DNA from: Longimicrobium sp.
GTDB taxonomy: Bacteria; Gemmatimonadota; Gemmatimonadetes; Longimicrobiales; Longimicrobiaceae
Length of the DNA: 64,000 nucleotides
Reading direction: 5' to 3'
Assembly (NCBI RefSeq): GCF_035474595.1
Contig: NZ_DATIND010000124.1
Span: 1-64,000, forward strand
Part shown: one piece after another, positions 42,295-51,190 of the stretch
How the letters are laid out: each line of letters starts with the position of its first letter
Numbering within the stretch: the first letter of the stretch is position 1
The notes under the pieces: model-generated
Database searches by the model: none
Seen by the model: only the letters and a program-made list of their open reading frames with translations
Told to the model about the DNA's origin: nothing
Made by a program: the position numbers and the translations under genes

Positions 42295-42990
42295 GTGAAT
42301 CCCGCCGCCCGCCGCAGCATTCCGCTCTCCCTTGCCCTTGCCTGCGTGTGCGCGGGCACCGCCGCCGCGCAGGCCGCGTCCGACACCGCGCGCGCGTCCA
42401 CGCCGGTGATCGCGCCCGCGATGGCGACGGGCGCCGCGGCCTCGGGCGAGCCGGTGGTCACGCGGGCCACGCTGCCGTCCGGCGGCGCGGCGCGCGGGCT
42501 GGCGGCGGGCGACACCGTGCGGGTGTGGTCCAGCGCGGGGCGCTACGCGGGCACGCTGGCGCGCGTCACCGACGACACGCTGTTCATCGACGCGCCGGGG
42601 CGCAGCGACGCGGTGCTGCGCTCGGAGATCACCGTGCTGCACCGCTCCGCCGGGCGCGGCTCGCGCGGACGGGCCATGCTGCGCGGCGGCGGCGCGGGGC
42701 TGCTGGCGGGAACGGCGCTTGGCGTGCTGGGCGGCATCGCCGCGGGGCACGTCCGCTGCGCGCCCGACGCCGTGGACTGCACGCCGGGCCGCGACGGCAA
42801 GATCGGCGTGGCGATGGCGGTGGACGGCGGGTTGATCGGCGCGCTGCTGGGGGTGATGGCCGGGCCGTCGTTCCGCCGCACCCGCTGGGAGCGCGTGGAC
42901 AACGGATCGCCCCGCGCCGCATCGCCGTCGGTGAGCGTGGCACCGGCCACGGGCGGCGGCGTCTCCCTCGGGGCGACGCTGAAGCTCTGA
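42295..42990 (+). CDS. Secreted protein with glycine-rich segments
   Basis: A 231-residue protein starting at GTG 42295, with a Sec signal (about 1-25, GTAAAQA). It has a small beta-domain (GDTVRVWSSAGRYAGTLARV, DDTLFIDAPG) and two Gly/Ala-rich hydrophobic stretches (GGGAGLLAGTALGVLGGIAA, DGGLIGALLGVMAG) that may insert in a membrane. Two cysteines in between may pair. Family unknown. A 12-base imperfect hairpin follows at 43015-43047. Confidence 0.65.
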   Translation: MNPAARRSIPLSLALACVCAGTAAAQAASDTARASTPVIAPAMATGAAASGEPVVTRATLPSGGAARGLAAGDTVRVWSSAGRYAGTLARVTDDTLFIDAPGRSDAVLRSEITVLHRSAGRGSRGRAMLRGGGAGLLAGTALGVLGGIAAGHVRCAPDAVDCTPGRDGKIGVAMAVDGGLIGALLGVMAGPSFRRTRWERVDNGSPRAASPSVSVAPATGGGVSLGATLKL

Positions 42991-43014
42991 AACCATCGTC
43001 ATATCCATCTCCCG

Positions 43015-43047
43015 AAGCCCTGCCGGAAATGCACTCCGGCGGGGCTT
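43015..43047 (+). terminator. Hairpin terminator candidate
   Basis: AAGCCCTGCCGG (43015-43026) pairs with CCGGCGGGGCTT (43036-43047) with one mismatch; a weak T region follows. Confidence 0.6.
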
Positions 43048-43204
43048 GGTCGTTCCCCGAGTTCCAGAAGTTTCTCACAGAGGACATAGAGAGTTCACAG
43101 CTTCTGCGCCGCACCCACCTGACGTCATCCTGAGTCGGACACTGCGCTGCGCGCGACCACAGAGGATGAAAGTCGGGCGCCCAGAACAACACAATCTGGA
43201 CTGA

Positions 43205-43273
43205 CTTTCTATTCAGGCCGGTCACACCATAACCAGTGTATGCACAGTTGGTTGCAGGCCGAAGGATCCATAG
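43205..43273 (-). repeat. Dispersed repeat family F, copy 2
   Basis: Reverse orientation. Reads CTTCGGCCTGCAACCA ... CCGGCCTGAATAGAAAG on the minus strand, matching copy 1. It faces copy 3 across about 110 bases, giving an inverted pair in the 630-base gap before 43621. Confidence 0.75.
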
Positions 43274-43380
43274 CCGCGGCAGCACGTGACTCGACGAGAT
43301 GCACTGATTCTTCCTCCAGATTCAGTATCGGGGACGGGAGAAGATCCGGAGCAGACCACTGGCGCACGTGCGAGGACGGT

Positions 43381-43450
43381 ATAGATCCTTCGGCCTGCAA
43401 ATGACTGTGCGACATGGGGTTGTGGTGCGGTCGGCCTCAGGATGACGTCA
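43381..43450 (+). repeat. Dispersed repeat family F, copy 3
   Basis: ATAGATCCTTCGGCCTGCAA, ACTGTGCGACAT, then GCGGTCGGCCTCAGGATGACG. It is the same layout as copies 1 and 2 with a different 3' end. Confidence 0.75.
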
Positions 43451-43620
43451 TCGAGTGGTGCCGGATGCGGCTTGGGACCACCTCCTCCGTTTCCTCCGTT
43501 CCCTCCGTGTGATGCCGTTCTTTTCAACCCCAGGAATCCCCGATGGACACCCGCCGCGCGAGCCGCTACCATTCATCCACCGCTCCGAATCATCCCATCC
43601 GCACCATTCTCCCGATTCCC

Positions 43621-44016
43621 ATGCCCGCCACTCTCACGCTGCGCGACGAAACCGCCGCCGGCGACGTGCTCCGCGAGCGCACGCTGGATTTTCTGGACGA
43701 AGAGATCACCGTCCGCGAGCTGATCACCCGGCGCGTGCACGAGGAGGTGCGCGAGTACAACCGCACCCGCGGCGCCACCTTCTCCGGCCTGGTGCAGCCC
43801 GACGGCGCCGCCGCCGCCCGCGACGGCTACCGCATGCGCGAGCCCCGCGAGCTGGACGCCGGGAAGCAGTGCGCCGCCGCGCTGGCCGCGTTCCGCGCCA
43901 ACGGCTTCTTCGTCCTGGTGGGCGACCGGCAGGTGGAGACGCTGGACGAGCCGATCCGCATCGCGCTGGGCACCGGCGTCACCTTCGTGCGCCTGGTGCC
44001 GCTGGTGGGGGGATGA
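43621..44016 (+). CDS. Small protein coupled to a DUF4132 protein
   Basis: A 131-residue soluble protein, mixed alpha/beta: a strand (ATLTLRDETA), a helix-rich middle (EEITVRELITRRVHEEVREY) and a C-terminal beta segment (VTFVRLVPLVGG). No family is recognised. Its stop overlaps the start of the large DUF4132 gene (ATGA), so the two are translated together and probably act together. Confidence 0.7.
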   Translation: MPATLTLRDETAAGDVLRERTLDFLDEEITVRELITRRVHEEVREYNRTRGATFSGLVQPDGAAAARDGYRMREPRELDAGKQCAAALAAFRANGFFVLVGDRQVETLDEPIRIALGTGVTFVRLVPLVGG

Positions 44017-46541
44017 TGATGCAGACCGGCTTCACCCCCGAGCAGCTGCTGGAGGCGGCGGAGTGGAGGGAGGCGGCCATCCGCGCGCGCCTCGAGGCGG
44101 AGCGGCGGAAGCCACGCCCGCGCGACACCTTCGTGCTTCCCGGCGAGGGGCCGTACGTCACCGCGCACCGCCGCTTGGAGGCGCTCGTCCTGGAGATCGC
44201 CGAGCGCGACTGGCGCTGGACGGCGTACACCGACATCCGCGGCTTCGCCTGCGCCGAGCCCATCCTTCAGGCCACGCCCGGCGAGCGCGCGGACGTGGCG
44301 GTCGCGGCCATGCACCGCGTCGCGTGGTACCTGCTGCGCCAGGACTCGGCGTGGGAGCGGAATTGCGTGGACAGCCTGCTGGAGGTGGTCACCGCCCTCC
44401 CGCTGGAGTTCACGCCGGAGGGGATGGCCGACCTGCTGGAGGCCGTCGCCGCGCTGCCGCGCGGATGGCCGTGGCTGATGCTGCGCTCCGGCCACGTGCT
44501 GTCCCATCTCGAACGCGTCTGGTCGGCGGAGGGCGCGGCCGGCGTGCTGCGGCCCATGGTCCAGCCGCTCTGCGACCGGCTCCGCGCCAGCCCGGAGCCG
44601 GAAGCGCGCCCCATGGCCGAGCGCCTGTTCGTCCTCCTGCACGGCGCCGACGCGGTGTATCTGGAGGACGATCCGTGGTCCACGCGCGTCCTGGCCGCCA
44701 TCGAGGCGATGGAGCCGGCGGAGCGCGAGCGGTGGACGGCGCTCCTGCGCTTCCTGCAGTCCGCCGGAAGCAAGGCCTCGCCGAAGTGGCTGAAGCAGGC
44801 GCGCGCCGCCGTCGCCACCGTCGGCGCGGACGCGTTCCGGACCCAGGCCGCGGCGTGGCTGGACGCGATCGCGCCGGGCGCGGACACGCTGCTCCCCGTC
44901 CGCGCGGGCGACCTGGCGCGCGGGATGGTGTGGGCGCTCGCGGGCGATCCGGACGCGGAGACGGCGGGCGTGCTGGGCGGCGTGGCGCTGGCGTGCGGCA
45001 GGAAGATTCCGATGGTCGGCCAGCGCTCGGCCAAGGTAGTGAACGCCTGCGTGGCCGCGCTGGGCGAGATGCCGGGAATGGAGGCGCTGGAGCAGATCGG
45101 CCGGCTGCGCGCGAAGATCCGCTACGTGCAGGCGCAGGCGCTGATCGAGAAGACGCTGCTGGCCGCCGCCGCCCGCCGCGGGATGCAGCCCGCCGATCTG
45201 GAGGAGCTGGCCGTTTCCACCTTCGGGATGGAGGAGCCCGGCCTGATCCGCGACGATCTGGACGGGTGGACGGTGGAGGTGCGGCTGGACGGCGGAAAGG
45301 CGGAGACGGCGTGGACGCGCGACGGGAAGACGCAGAAGAGCCCGCCCGCCGCGCTGAAGTCGTCGCACGCGGACGAGCTGAAGGCGCTGAAGAAGGCGGC
45401 CACGGAGATGGAGCAGGCCTTCTCCGCCCAGCGCGCGCGGCTGGAGACGATCCCCATGTGGGAGCGCACCCTGCCCTTCCCCGCCTGGCGCGAGCGCTAC
45501 CTCGATCACCCGCTGATGGCGCTCCTCGCCCGGCGCATCATCTGGCGCTTCGAGTCGGACGGGGAGGTCCGCCCGGGCGCCTGGCTGGGCGGCGCGCTGG
45601 TGGACGCGGACGACCGGCCGCTGGAAGGTTTGGGAGATGGGACGATGGCCGGGCTCTGGCATCCCGTCGCGGCGGCGCCGGAGGACGCGCGGGCGTGGCG
45701 CGCGTGGCTGGACCGGCACGCCGTCACGCAGCCGTTCAAGCAGGCGCACCGGGAAACGTACCGGCTGACGCCCGCGGAAGAGGAGACCTTCACCTACTCC
45801 AACCGCTTCGCCGCGCACGTGCTGCGGCAGCACCAGATGGCGGCGCTGGCCAAGTCGCGCGGCTGGCAGAGCGCGATGATGGGCGAGTACGACGGGGGGA
45901 TGTGGCCCACGCTGCGCATCCCCGGCCACGCCGGGCTGACGGCGGAGTTCTGGATCGAGGGCGTGGAGGGCGAGGCGATGATGGCGCACTCCGGCGTGGC
46001 GATGTACGTGGCCACCGACTCGGTGCGCTTCTTCCGCGACGGCGTGCCGCTGCCGCTGGAGCAGGTGCCGCCGCTGGTGCTCAGCGAGGTGATGCGCGAC
46101 GTGGACCTGTTCGTCGGCGTCTCCAGCATCGGCACCGACCCGCAGTGGCGCGACGGCGAGGGGCTGGGCCGCTACTGGCGCGACTTCGCCTTCGGCGTCC
46201 TTTCCGCCACCGCCGAGACGCGCCGCGAGGTGCTGGAGCGCCTTCTCCCGCGCCTGAAGATCGCCCCCGTCGCGCGGCTGGAGGACCGGTTCCTGGAGGT
46301 GCGCGGCACGCTGGCCACCTACCGCATCCACCTGGGGAGCGGGAACGTGCTGATGGAGCCGGGGAGCCGCTACCTCTGCATCGTCCCCGACTCGCGCGCG
46401 CAGAAGAACCGCGTGGCCGCGCCCGCGCTCCCGTTCGAGGGCGACACGCTGCTGAGTGTGATCCTGAGCAAGGCCTTCCTCCTGGCCGACGACACCCGCA
46501 TCACCGACCCCACGATCATACGGCAGATCCGGGCGAGCTGA
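44013..46541 (+). CDS. DUF4132 domain (MolR/WGR-associated type) protein
   Basis: An 842-residue protein. The C-terminal third carries DUF4132 features: the KQAHRETYRLTPAEEETFTY segment, TYSNRFAAHVLRQHQMAALA, a RGW motif and a LEVRGTLATYRIHLGSGNV region. Proteins of this class include E. coli MolR and are often large, helical and of unknown role. Three ATGs occur at 44013, 44016 and 44019; the first gives the four-base overlap with the small partner. An inverted repeat follows the stop. Confidence 0.85.
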   Translation: MMMQTGFTPEQLLEAAEWREAAIRARLEAERRKPRPRDTFVLPGEGPYVTAHRRLEALVLEIAERDWRWTAYTDIRGFACAEPILQATPGERADVAVAAMHRVAWYLLRQDSAWERNCVDSLLEVVTALPLEFTPEGMADLLEAVAALPRGWPWLMLRSGHVLSHLERVWSAEGAAGVLRPMVQPLCDRLRASPEPEARPMAERLFVLLHGADAVYLEDDPWSTRVLAAIEAMEPAERERWTALLRFLQSAGSKASPKWLKQARAAVATVGADAFRTQAAAWLDAIAPGADTLLPVRAGDLARGMVWALAGDPDAETAGVLGGVALACGRKIPMVGQRSAKVVNACVAALGEMPGMEALEQIGRLRAKIRYVQAQALIEKTLLAAAARRGMQPADLEELAVSTFGMEEPGLIRDDLDGWTVEVRLDGGKAETAWTRDGKTQKSPPAALKSSHADELKALKKAATEMEQAFSAQRARLETIPMWERTLPFPAWRERYLDHPLMALLARRIIWRFESDGEVRPGAWLGGALVDADDRPLEGLGDGTMAGLWHPVAAAPEDARAWRAWLDRHAVTQPFKQAHRETYRLTPAEEETFTYSNRFAAHVLRQHQMAALAKSRGWQSAMMGEYDGGMWPTLRIPGHAGLTAEFWIEGVEGEAMMAHSGVAMYVATDSVRFFRDGVPLPLEQVPPLVLSEVMRDVDLFVGVSSIGTDPQWRDGEGLGRYWRDFAFGVLSATAETRREVLERLLPRLKIAPVARLEDRFLEVRGTLATYRIHLGSGNVLMEPGSRYLCIVPDSRAQKNRVAAPALPFEGDTLLSVILSKAFLLADDTRITDPTIIRQIRAS

Positions 46542-46562
46542 ACGGAAGGCCTCGCGCGGAGC

Positions 46563-46622
46563 CGCGGAGACGCAGAGAGCTCATCCCATGGACGGAGTTC
46601 TCTGCGTCTCGGCGTCTCCGCG
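46563..46622 (+). terminator. Long two-part hairpin after the DUF4132 gene
   Basis: AGACGCAGAGA (46568-46578) pairs with TCTCTGCGTCT (46599-46609); CGCGGAGAC (46563-46571) can alternatively pair with GTCTCCGCG (46614-46622); TGATTTTC follows. Similar GCGGAGACGC strings occur at 15931 and 24575, so it may derive from another dispersed repeat. Confidence 0.65.
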
Positions 46623-46727
46623 TGATTTTCGTCGTTTCCGGCTCGACCGAAGCACGAGCAGAATGGCGCCGGAACCAGCATCTACTCTCAATTCGCGTGC
46701 GACTCCGGATTCGATTATGTTCGCCCC

Positions 46728-48113
46728 ATGAGCGCGAACCGGACCCGGATCGTCCCCCCGCCGCCGCCCACGCCCATCGAGCGCTTCCTCTCGCCGTTCG
46801 GGCGCTTCGCGCGCACCGAGTCGTCGGGCGGGGTGGTGCTCATCGTCTCCACCCTCGCGGCGCTGGTGGCGGCCAACTCGCCGTGGGCGGGGGCGTACCA
46901 CCGGTTCTTCGAGACGCCGCTCACGCTGCGCTTCGGCGGGCAGGCGCTGGAGTACTCGCTGCACCACTGGATCAACGACGGCCTGATGGCCGTGTTCTTC
47001 TTCGTGGTGGGGCTGGAGATCAAGCGCGAGGTGCTGGTGGGCGAGCTGGCGTCCATGCGCCGCGCCGCGCTTCCCATCGCCGGCGCGCTGGGGGGGATGG
47101 TGGTTCCCGCGCTCATCTTCACCCTGCTGAACCTGGGCGGCCGCGGGGCCAGCGGGTGGGGGATCCCGATGGCAACCGACATCGCATTCGCCATGGGCGT
47201 GCTGGCGCTGCTGGGGAACCGCGCGCCCGCGCCGCTGAAGATCTTTCTGGCCGCGCTGGCCATCGCCGACGACATCGGCGCCGTGCTGGTGATCGCTGTG
47301 TTCTACACGGCGGTCATCGACATGAACATGCTTCTCCTCGGCTTCGCGCTCATCGTGGCCCTGGCGGTGTTCAACCGGCTGGGCGCGCGCCGGCCGTACA
47401 TCTACCTGGTGCTGGGGCTGGCCGTCTGGCTCTGCTTCCTGAAGTCGGGCGTGCACGCCACGGTGGCCGGGGTGCTGGTGGCGATGACCATTCCCGCGCG
47501 CACCCGCATCGACACCGGCGAGTTCCTGGAGCGCGGGCGGCAGATCCTGAAGGGGTTCGACGAGGCGGGCCCCGAGGGGCCGGACATCCTGACCAACCAC
47601 GCGCAGCAGGCCGCCATCATCGAGCTCGAGAACACCGCCGAGGCCGCGCAGGCGCCGCTGCAGTGGATCGAGCACGGGCTGCAGCCGTGGGTGGCCTTCT
47701 TCATCATCCCGCTCTTCGCCTTCGCCAACGCGGGGGTGGAGCTGAAGGGCGAGCTGGCCAACGCCTTCACCAGCCCGGTCACCCTGGGCGTCCTCTTCGG
47801 GCTGCTGATCGGCAAGCCGCTGGGGATCACGCTGTTCTCGTGGGTGGCGACGAGGCTGAAGCTGGCCGCGCTCCCCGGCGGGTGCGAGTGGCGGGCGCTG
47901 CACGCGGTGAGCTGGCTGGGCGGGATCGGGTTCACCATGTCGCTGTTCATCAGCGGCCTGGCGTTCACGGGCAGCGAGGGGCTGGTGACCGACGCCAAGG
48001 TGGGGATCTTCACGGCGTCGATCGGGGCGGCGGTGGCGGGGTGGCTGCTGCTGCGGCGCGAGAAGCCGTGCGACGTCCCCGAGGTTCCGCCGGAGGAGAT
48101 GGCGGGGGGATGA
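46728..48113 (+). CDS. nhaA: Na+/H+ antiporter NhaA
   Basis: A 461-residue NhaA with about 11-12 transmembrane helices. The ion-binding aspartates are in LAIADDIGAVLVIA, and PMATDIAFAMGVLALLG and WINDGLMAVFFFVVGLEIKR are typical. A family-usual insert (DEAGPEGPDILTNHAQQAA) and the C-terminal SWLGGIGFTMSLFISGLAF are present. It exchanges protons for sodium to control pH and salt. It is monocistronic with a strong terminator. The E. coli protein is shorter; the longer loop is common in other phyla. Confidence 0.95.
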   Translation: MSANRTRIVPPPPPTPIERFLSPFGRFARTESSGGVVLIVSTLAALVAANSPWAGAYHRFFETPLTLRFGGQALEYSLHHWINDGLMAVFFFVVGLEIKREVLVGELASMRRAALPIAGALGGMVVPALIFTLLNLGGRGASGWGIPMATDIAFAMGVLALLGNRAPAPLKIFLAALAIADDIGAVLVIAVFYTAVIDMNMLLLGFALIVALAVFNRLGARRPYIYLVLGLAVWLCFLKSGVHATVAGVLVAMTIPARTRIDTGEFLERGRQILKGFDEAGPEGPDILTNHAQQAAIIELENTAEAAQAPLQWIEHGLQPWVAFFIIPLFAFANAGVELKGELANAFTSPVTLGVLFGLLIGKPLGITLFSWVATRLKLAALPGGCEWRALHAVSWLGGIGFTMSLFISGLAFTGSEGLVTDAKVGIFTASIGAAVAGWLLLRREKPCDVPEVPPEEMAGG

Positions 48114-48120
48114 AAAGCGG

Positions 48121-48153
48121 CGAGGCCCGCCCGACGGTGTCGGACGGGCCTCG
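48121..48153 (+). terminator. Terminator of nhaA
   Basis: Fifteen-base arms 48121-48135 and 48139-48153 (CGAGGCCCGCCCGAC with one mismatch), loop GGT, then TTCG. Confidence 0.85.
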
Positions 48154-48444
48154 TTCGCCCATGCGGTCTCACCCTGCTCCTTGAGTCTCCCTGCTCCGTC
48201 TCAGCCGTGCCCACCCGGAGGACGCAGATGCGAAAGGTGGGGGTAAGGTCGGCATTCTCGATCGTCGCCGGACTCGCGTTACAGTACCGACCGTCCGTCT
48301 GGCTTGTTGCGCGGATCCGATTAGGAAACCATGAGACGGGTCCCATCGTCTCCAGATCGGCGTACGGTCTCTCCCCCAGCCGGGTTTCAACCGCCGCGCA
48401 CCCTTTAAGACGCGCGAGCCGCCCAAAACGTTTGTGAGGGGAAG

Positions 48445-48822
48445 ATGAAGGACGAAAAAGCCGCCATCCTGAAGGACTTCCGCCGCATCCCCGGCGTGGG
48501 CAGGTCGATTGCCGAGGACCTGTGGGACCTGGGCCTGCGCCGCGTGGACGACCTGCGCGGCGCCGACCCGCAGGCGCTGTACGACCGGCTCTGCCAGCAG
48601 CGGGGGATGCACATCGACCGGTGCATGCTGTACGTGCTGCGCTGCGCCGTCTACTTCGCCAGCGAGACGGAGCACGCGCCGGAGAAGCTGCTCTGGTGGA
48701 ACTGGAAGGAGGGCGCGGCCGCGATGCCGCTCACGCCGAGCGATCTGATCGCCGGCGGCCGAACGAAGCGGCGGGCGGGCGGAGGCAGAGCGGGGGGCGG
48801 GTGGGCAGGATCGGGGAACTGA
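48445..48822 (+). CDS. Cdd1-like helix-hairpin-helix protein
   Basis: A 125-residue protein. The helix-hairpin-helix core FRRIPGVGRSIAEDLWDLGL is followed by RVDDLRGADPQALYDRLCQQ and a Cys/Trp-containing C-terminal part (VYFASETEHAPEKLLWWNWK), matching the Cdd1 (pathogenicity locus) family. A Gly/Arg-rich tail ends it. Helix-hairpin-helix folds bind DNA without sequence preference; the role of this family is unknown. GAGGGGAAG precedes the ATG. Confidence 0.85.
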   Translation: MKDEKAAILKDFRRIPGVGRSIAEDLWDLGLRRVDDLRGADPQALYDRLCQQRGMHIDRCMLYVLRCAVYFASETEHAPEKLLWWNWKEGAAAMPLTPSDLIAGGRTKRRAGGGRAGGGWAGSGN

Positions 48823-48840
48823 GGCGCTCCGCCAATCCAC

Positions 48841-48902
48841 CCGCCAATGAATTGGCGGGCAACAAAAGCACAAAGTCCCTGCGGGACTGCTGTCCGGCAT
48901 CC
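48841..48902 (+). repeat. Two-hairpin element R8
   Basis: Stem 1 CCGCCAAT/ATTGGCGG (48841-48858, loop GA), core GGCAACAAAAGCACAA, stem 2 AGTCCC/GGGACT (48874-48888), tail TGTCCGGCATC. Eight-base stem 1 differs from R1 at four pairs. Confidence 0.88.
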
Positions 48903-48977
48903 GGGTGATGCTCTCGTGGCGTGGGGGGGATGGAGATGCCTCGCTCCTCACATCCACCGCGGGGTATCATCCGATTC

Positions 48978-49012
48978 CCCTGTCCCTGTCCCTGTCCCTG
49001 TCCCCTGTCCCC
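48978..49012. repeat. Hexamer tandem repeat CCTGTC
   Basis: Four perfect CCTGTC copies followed by two longer variants, ending a few bases before the ATG at 49017. It occupies the ribosome-binding region, so length changes could alter translation. Confidence 0.7.
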
Positions 49013-49016
49013 TCCC

Positions 49017-49574
49017 ATGCTCATCGACCGCTGGATGCCCGCGTGGGAGGTACGCGAGCGGCACGAGACGCGCATCCGCGCCGGGCGGGAACAGGTGTGG
49101 GGCCGGGTGCGCGCGCTGGACTTCGGGCGCTCGCCGGTGGTCCGGGCGCTCTTCGCGCTGCGCTCGCTGCCGGGGATGCTCACCGCGGCGGGGCGGCGGA
49201 AGGCGCTGGAGGCGCGCGAAGGCGGGCTGCTGCGCGCCGGGTTCATCGTCCTGGAAGAGGCGCCGGGTGACGAGCTGGTGCTGGGCGTCGTCGGACGATT
49301 CTGGCGCCCCGGCGGCGGGATCGTGCGGGTGACGCCGGAGGAGCTGCGCGCGTTCGAGCGGCCGGGCTTCGCCATCGGCGTGTGGAACTTCTCCCTCGCG
49401 GACGGGGGAGATGGAGACGGGGTGCGGCTGGCTACGGAGACGCGGGTGCGCTGCACCGACCCGGCCAGCGGCCGCGCCTTCCGCCGCTACTGGATGCTGG
49501 TCGGCCCGTTCAGCGGGCTGATCCGGATGGAGATGCTGAAGTCGATCCGCCGCGCCGCAGAGGCCGATGCGTGA
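49017..49574 (+). CDS. SRPBCC-like (START-fold) protein
   Basis: A 185-residue soluble protein with a helix-grip pattern: IRAGREQVWGRVRALDFG, a FIVLEEAPGDELVLGVVGRF strand pair, ATETRVRC and a long C-terminal helix (YWMLVGPFSGLIRMEMLKSI). These folds bind small hydrophobic ligands. ATG 49017 directly follows the CCTGTC repeat and has no purine-rich ribosome site. The next gene can start at a GTG overlapping the stop. Confidence 0.75.
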   Translation: MLIDRWMPAWEVRERHETRIRAGREQVWGRVRALDFGRSPVVRALFALRSLPGMLTAAGRRKALEAREGGLLRAGFIVLEEAPGDELVLGVVGRFWRPGGGIVRVTPEELRAFERPGFAIGVWNFSLADGGDGDGVRLATETRVRCTDPASGRAFRRYWMLVGPFSGLIRMEMLKSIRRAAEADA

Positions 49575-49591
49575 TCCAACCTCGTGACGCG

Positions 49592-50770
49592 ATGACCGGC
49601 TCGACCCCCGACCCCCAAGCGGCGCTGGACCGCGTGGCGCAGGCCGCCCCCGACGCGGCGGCGCTGCTCGCGCTCTGCTCCTTTCTCGACGTCACCCGCC
49701 CCATCCCCGTCTCCGCGCTGGAGGCGGGGGCCGAGGCGCTTCCCCGCGTGCCCGGCGCCGCGCTCCACGACCCGGACGCGCGCGAGCGGTTGTGGGACGC
49801 GCTGCTGGACGCGGGCGCCGGCGGCGTGGCGGGCGGTGAGCTGGTGCTGAACGCCGGCGTCGCCCGCGCCGCCGGCGAGCGGCTGGACGACGAGGGGCGG
49901 AAGACGTGGTCCGCCGCCGCCGCCGCGGTGATGGAGCGCGCCTTTCCCGCCGACCCCGTGCGCCCGGAGGAGCGGGAGCGGTGCGAGGGGCTGCTCCCGC
50001 ACGCGCTGGCCGCCGCGGAACACGCGGCGGAGACCGGCGCGGGGCTGGCGCCGGCCGCGCAGGTGCTGCACCTGGCCGGCCGCTTCGCGCTGGAGGTGCG
50101 CGCCGACTACCGCGGCGCCCGCCGTCTGCTGGAGCGCGCCGCCGAGCTGCGCCGCCGCGCCCACGGCGAGGGCGACGTGCGCGTGGCGTGGGACCTGACC
50201 TACCTGAACGGCGCGCTGCTGAACCTGGGCGAATGGCCCACCATGGCCGCCAACGCCGTCCGCGCCGCCGAGATCCTGGAGGCCGAGCACGGCCCGGAGG
50301 ACCGCACCGTCATCACCCACGCCAACAACGCGGCGCTGCTGCTGATGCGCGCCGACGAGCTGGACGCGGCGCGCGCCTGGTTCCGCCGGGCGCTGAAGCG
50401 CGCGCAGACGGTATTCGGCCTGGGACACCCCTTCACCGCGACCATCCTGAGCAACGTGGGCGACCTGTGCCTGCGCGTGGGCGACCCCTCCGGCGCGCGC
50501 GAGGCGTACGTGCACGCCTTGGAGATCGACGAGCGCGCGTACGGCCCCGGCCACAACAGCACCGCCCGCGACCAGGCCAAGCTGGGCGAGCTGCTGGCCG
50601 GCATGGGCGACCCCGACGCCGCCCGCCCCTACCTTGAGCGCGCCGCCGCCTGGTTCACCGAGACCGCCGGCCCCGACGACGCACGGACGAAGGCGATCAC
50701 CGCCACGCTGGCGCGTATCAACGGAATCGAGGGAGGCGAAGGCGGCGAAGGCGGCGAATCCCCCGGCTGA
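49592..50770 (+). CDS. Tetratricopeptide repeat protein
   Basis: A 392-residue helical protein. From about residue 160 there are at least five TPR units (ADYRGARRLLERAAELRRRA, ADELDAARAWFRRALKRAQT, GDPSGAREAYVHALEIDERA), of the kinesin-light-chain/TPR_12 type. The N-terminal 150 residues form a helical domain without a recognised family. The tail has a short GGEGGEGGE repeat. GTG 49571 overlaps the previous stop and would add seven residues. A scaffold role is probable. Confidence 0.8.
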   Translation: MTGSTPDPQAALDRVAQAAPDAAALLALCSFLDVTRPIPVSALEAGAEALPRVPGAALHDPDARERLWDALLDAGAGGVAGGELVLNAGVARAAGERLDDEGRKTWSAAAAAVMERAFPADPVRPEERERCEGLLPHALAAAEHAAETGAGLAPAAQVLHLAGRFALEVRADYRGARRLLERAAELRRRAHGEGDVRVAWDLTYLNGALLNLGEWPTMAANAVRAAEILEAEHGPEDRTVITHANNAALLLMRADELDAARAWFRRALKRAQTVFGLGHPFTATILSNVGDLCLRVGDPSGAREAYVHALEIDERAYGPGHNSTARDQAKLGELLAGMGDPDAARPYLERAAAWFTETAGPDDARTKAITATLARINGIEGGEGGEGGESPG

Positions 50771-50922
50771 TCGGCGGACGTGAAAACATCAACGGGCTGC
50801 GGGAGATGATCGGCGGCTCGCCAGAATCATCCGCAGTCCGGCGGCATTTCGATCTCCCGACTCGTTGGTTCCGGTGACCGCCATGTGACAGCGGGGGCGC
50901 TTCGCGCCGGAGCCCTCATCCC

Positions 50923-51080
50923 CCCGGCCCCCCTTCTCCCGACACCAGGAGAAGGGGGGAGCACTCCGCGTGAGGAGAGGCATCGGCGCGGCCGGGCTGC
51001 ATCCTGCCCGCCAAGCTGGTTCCCTCCCCCGGCCCCTCCGCCCGCTCCGCGGGGGAGGGGAGAACTCACCGCATGCACGG
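50923..51080. repeat. Dispersed repeat family C, copy 2
   Basis: An upstream hairpin (CCCCCTTCTCC/GGAGAAGGGGG) leads to GCATCGGCGCGG, TGCATCCTGCCCGCCA and a second C-rich/G-rich hairpin ending GGGGAGAACTCA. Bases 50998-51068 match 20167-20236. Element R9 follows, as R2 follows copy 1. Confidence 0.8.
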
Positions 51081-51093
51081 CCGTCCTTGCATC

Positions 51094-51157
51094 ACTCGAA
51101 TGTCGAGGCGGCAGTCCCGCAGGGACTTTGTGCTGTTGTTGCCGCGACTTCAGTCGC
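51094..51157 (-). repeat. Two-hairpin element R9
   Basis: Reverse orientation: stem 2 AGTCCC/GGGACT (51113-51127), core TTGTGCTGTTGTTGC, stem 1 GCGACT/AGTCGC (51144-51157, loop TC). Confidence 0.88.
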
Positions 51158-51190
51158 CCGGAGCAATCCCGGCCCGATCACCGCCGCATC

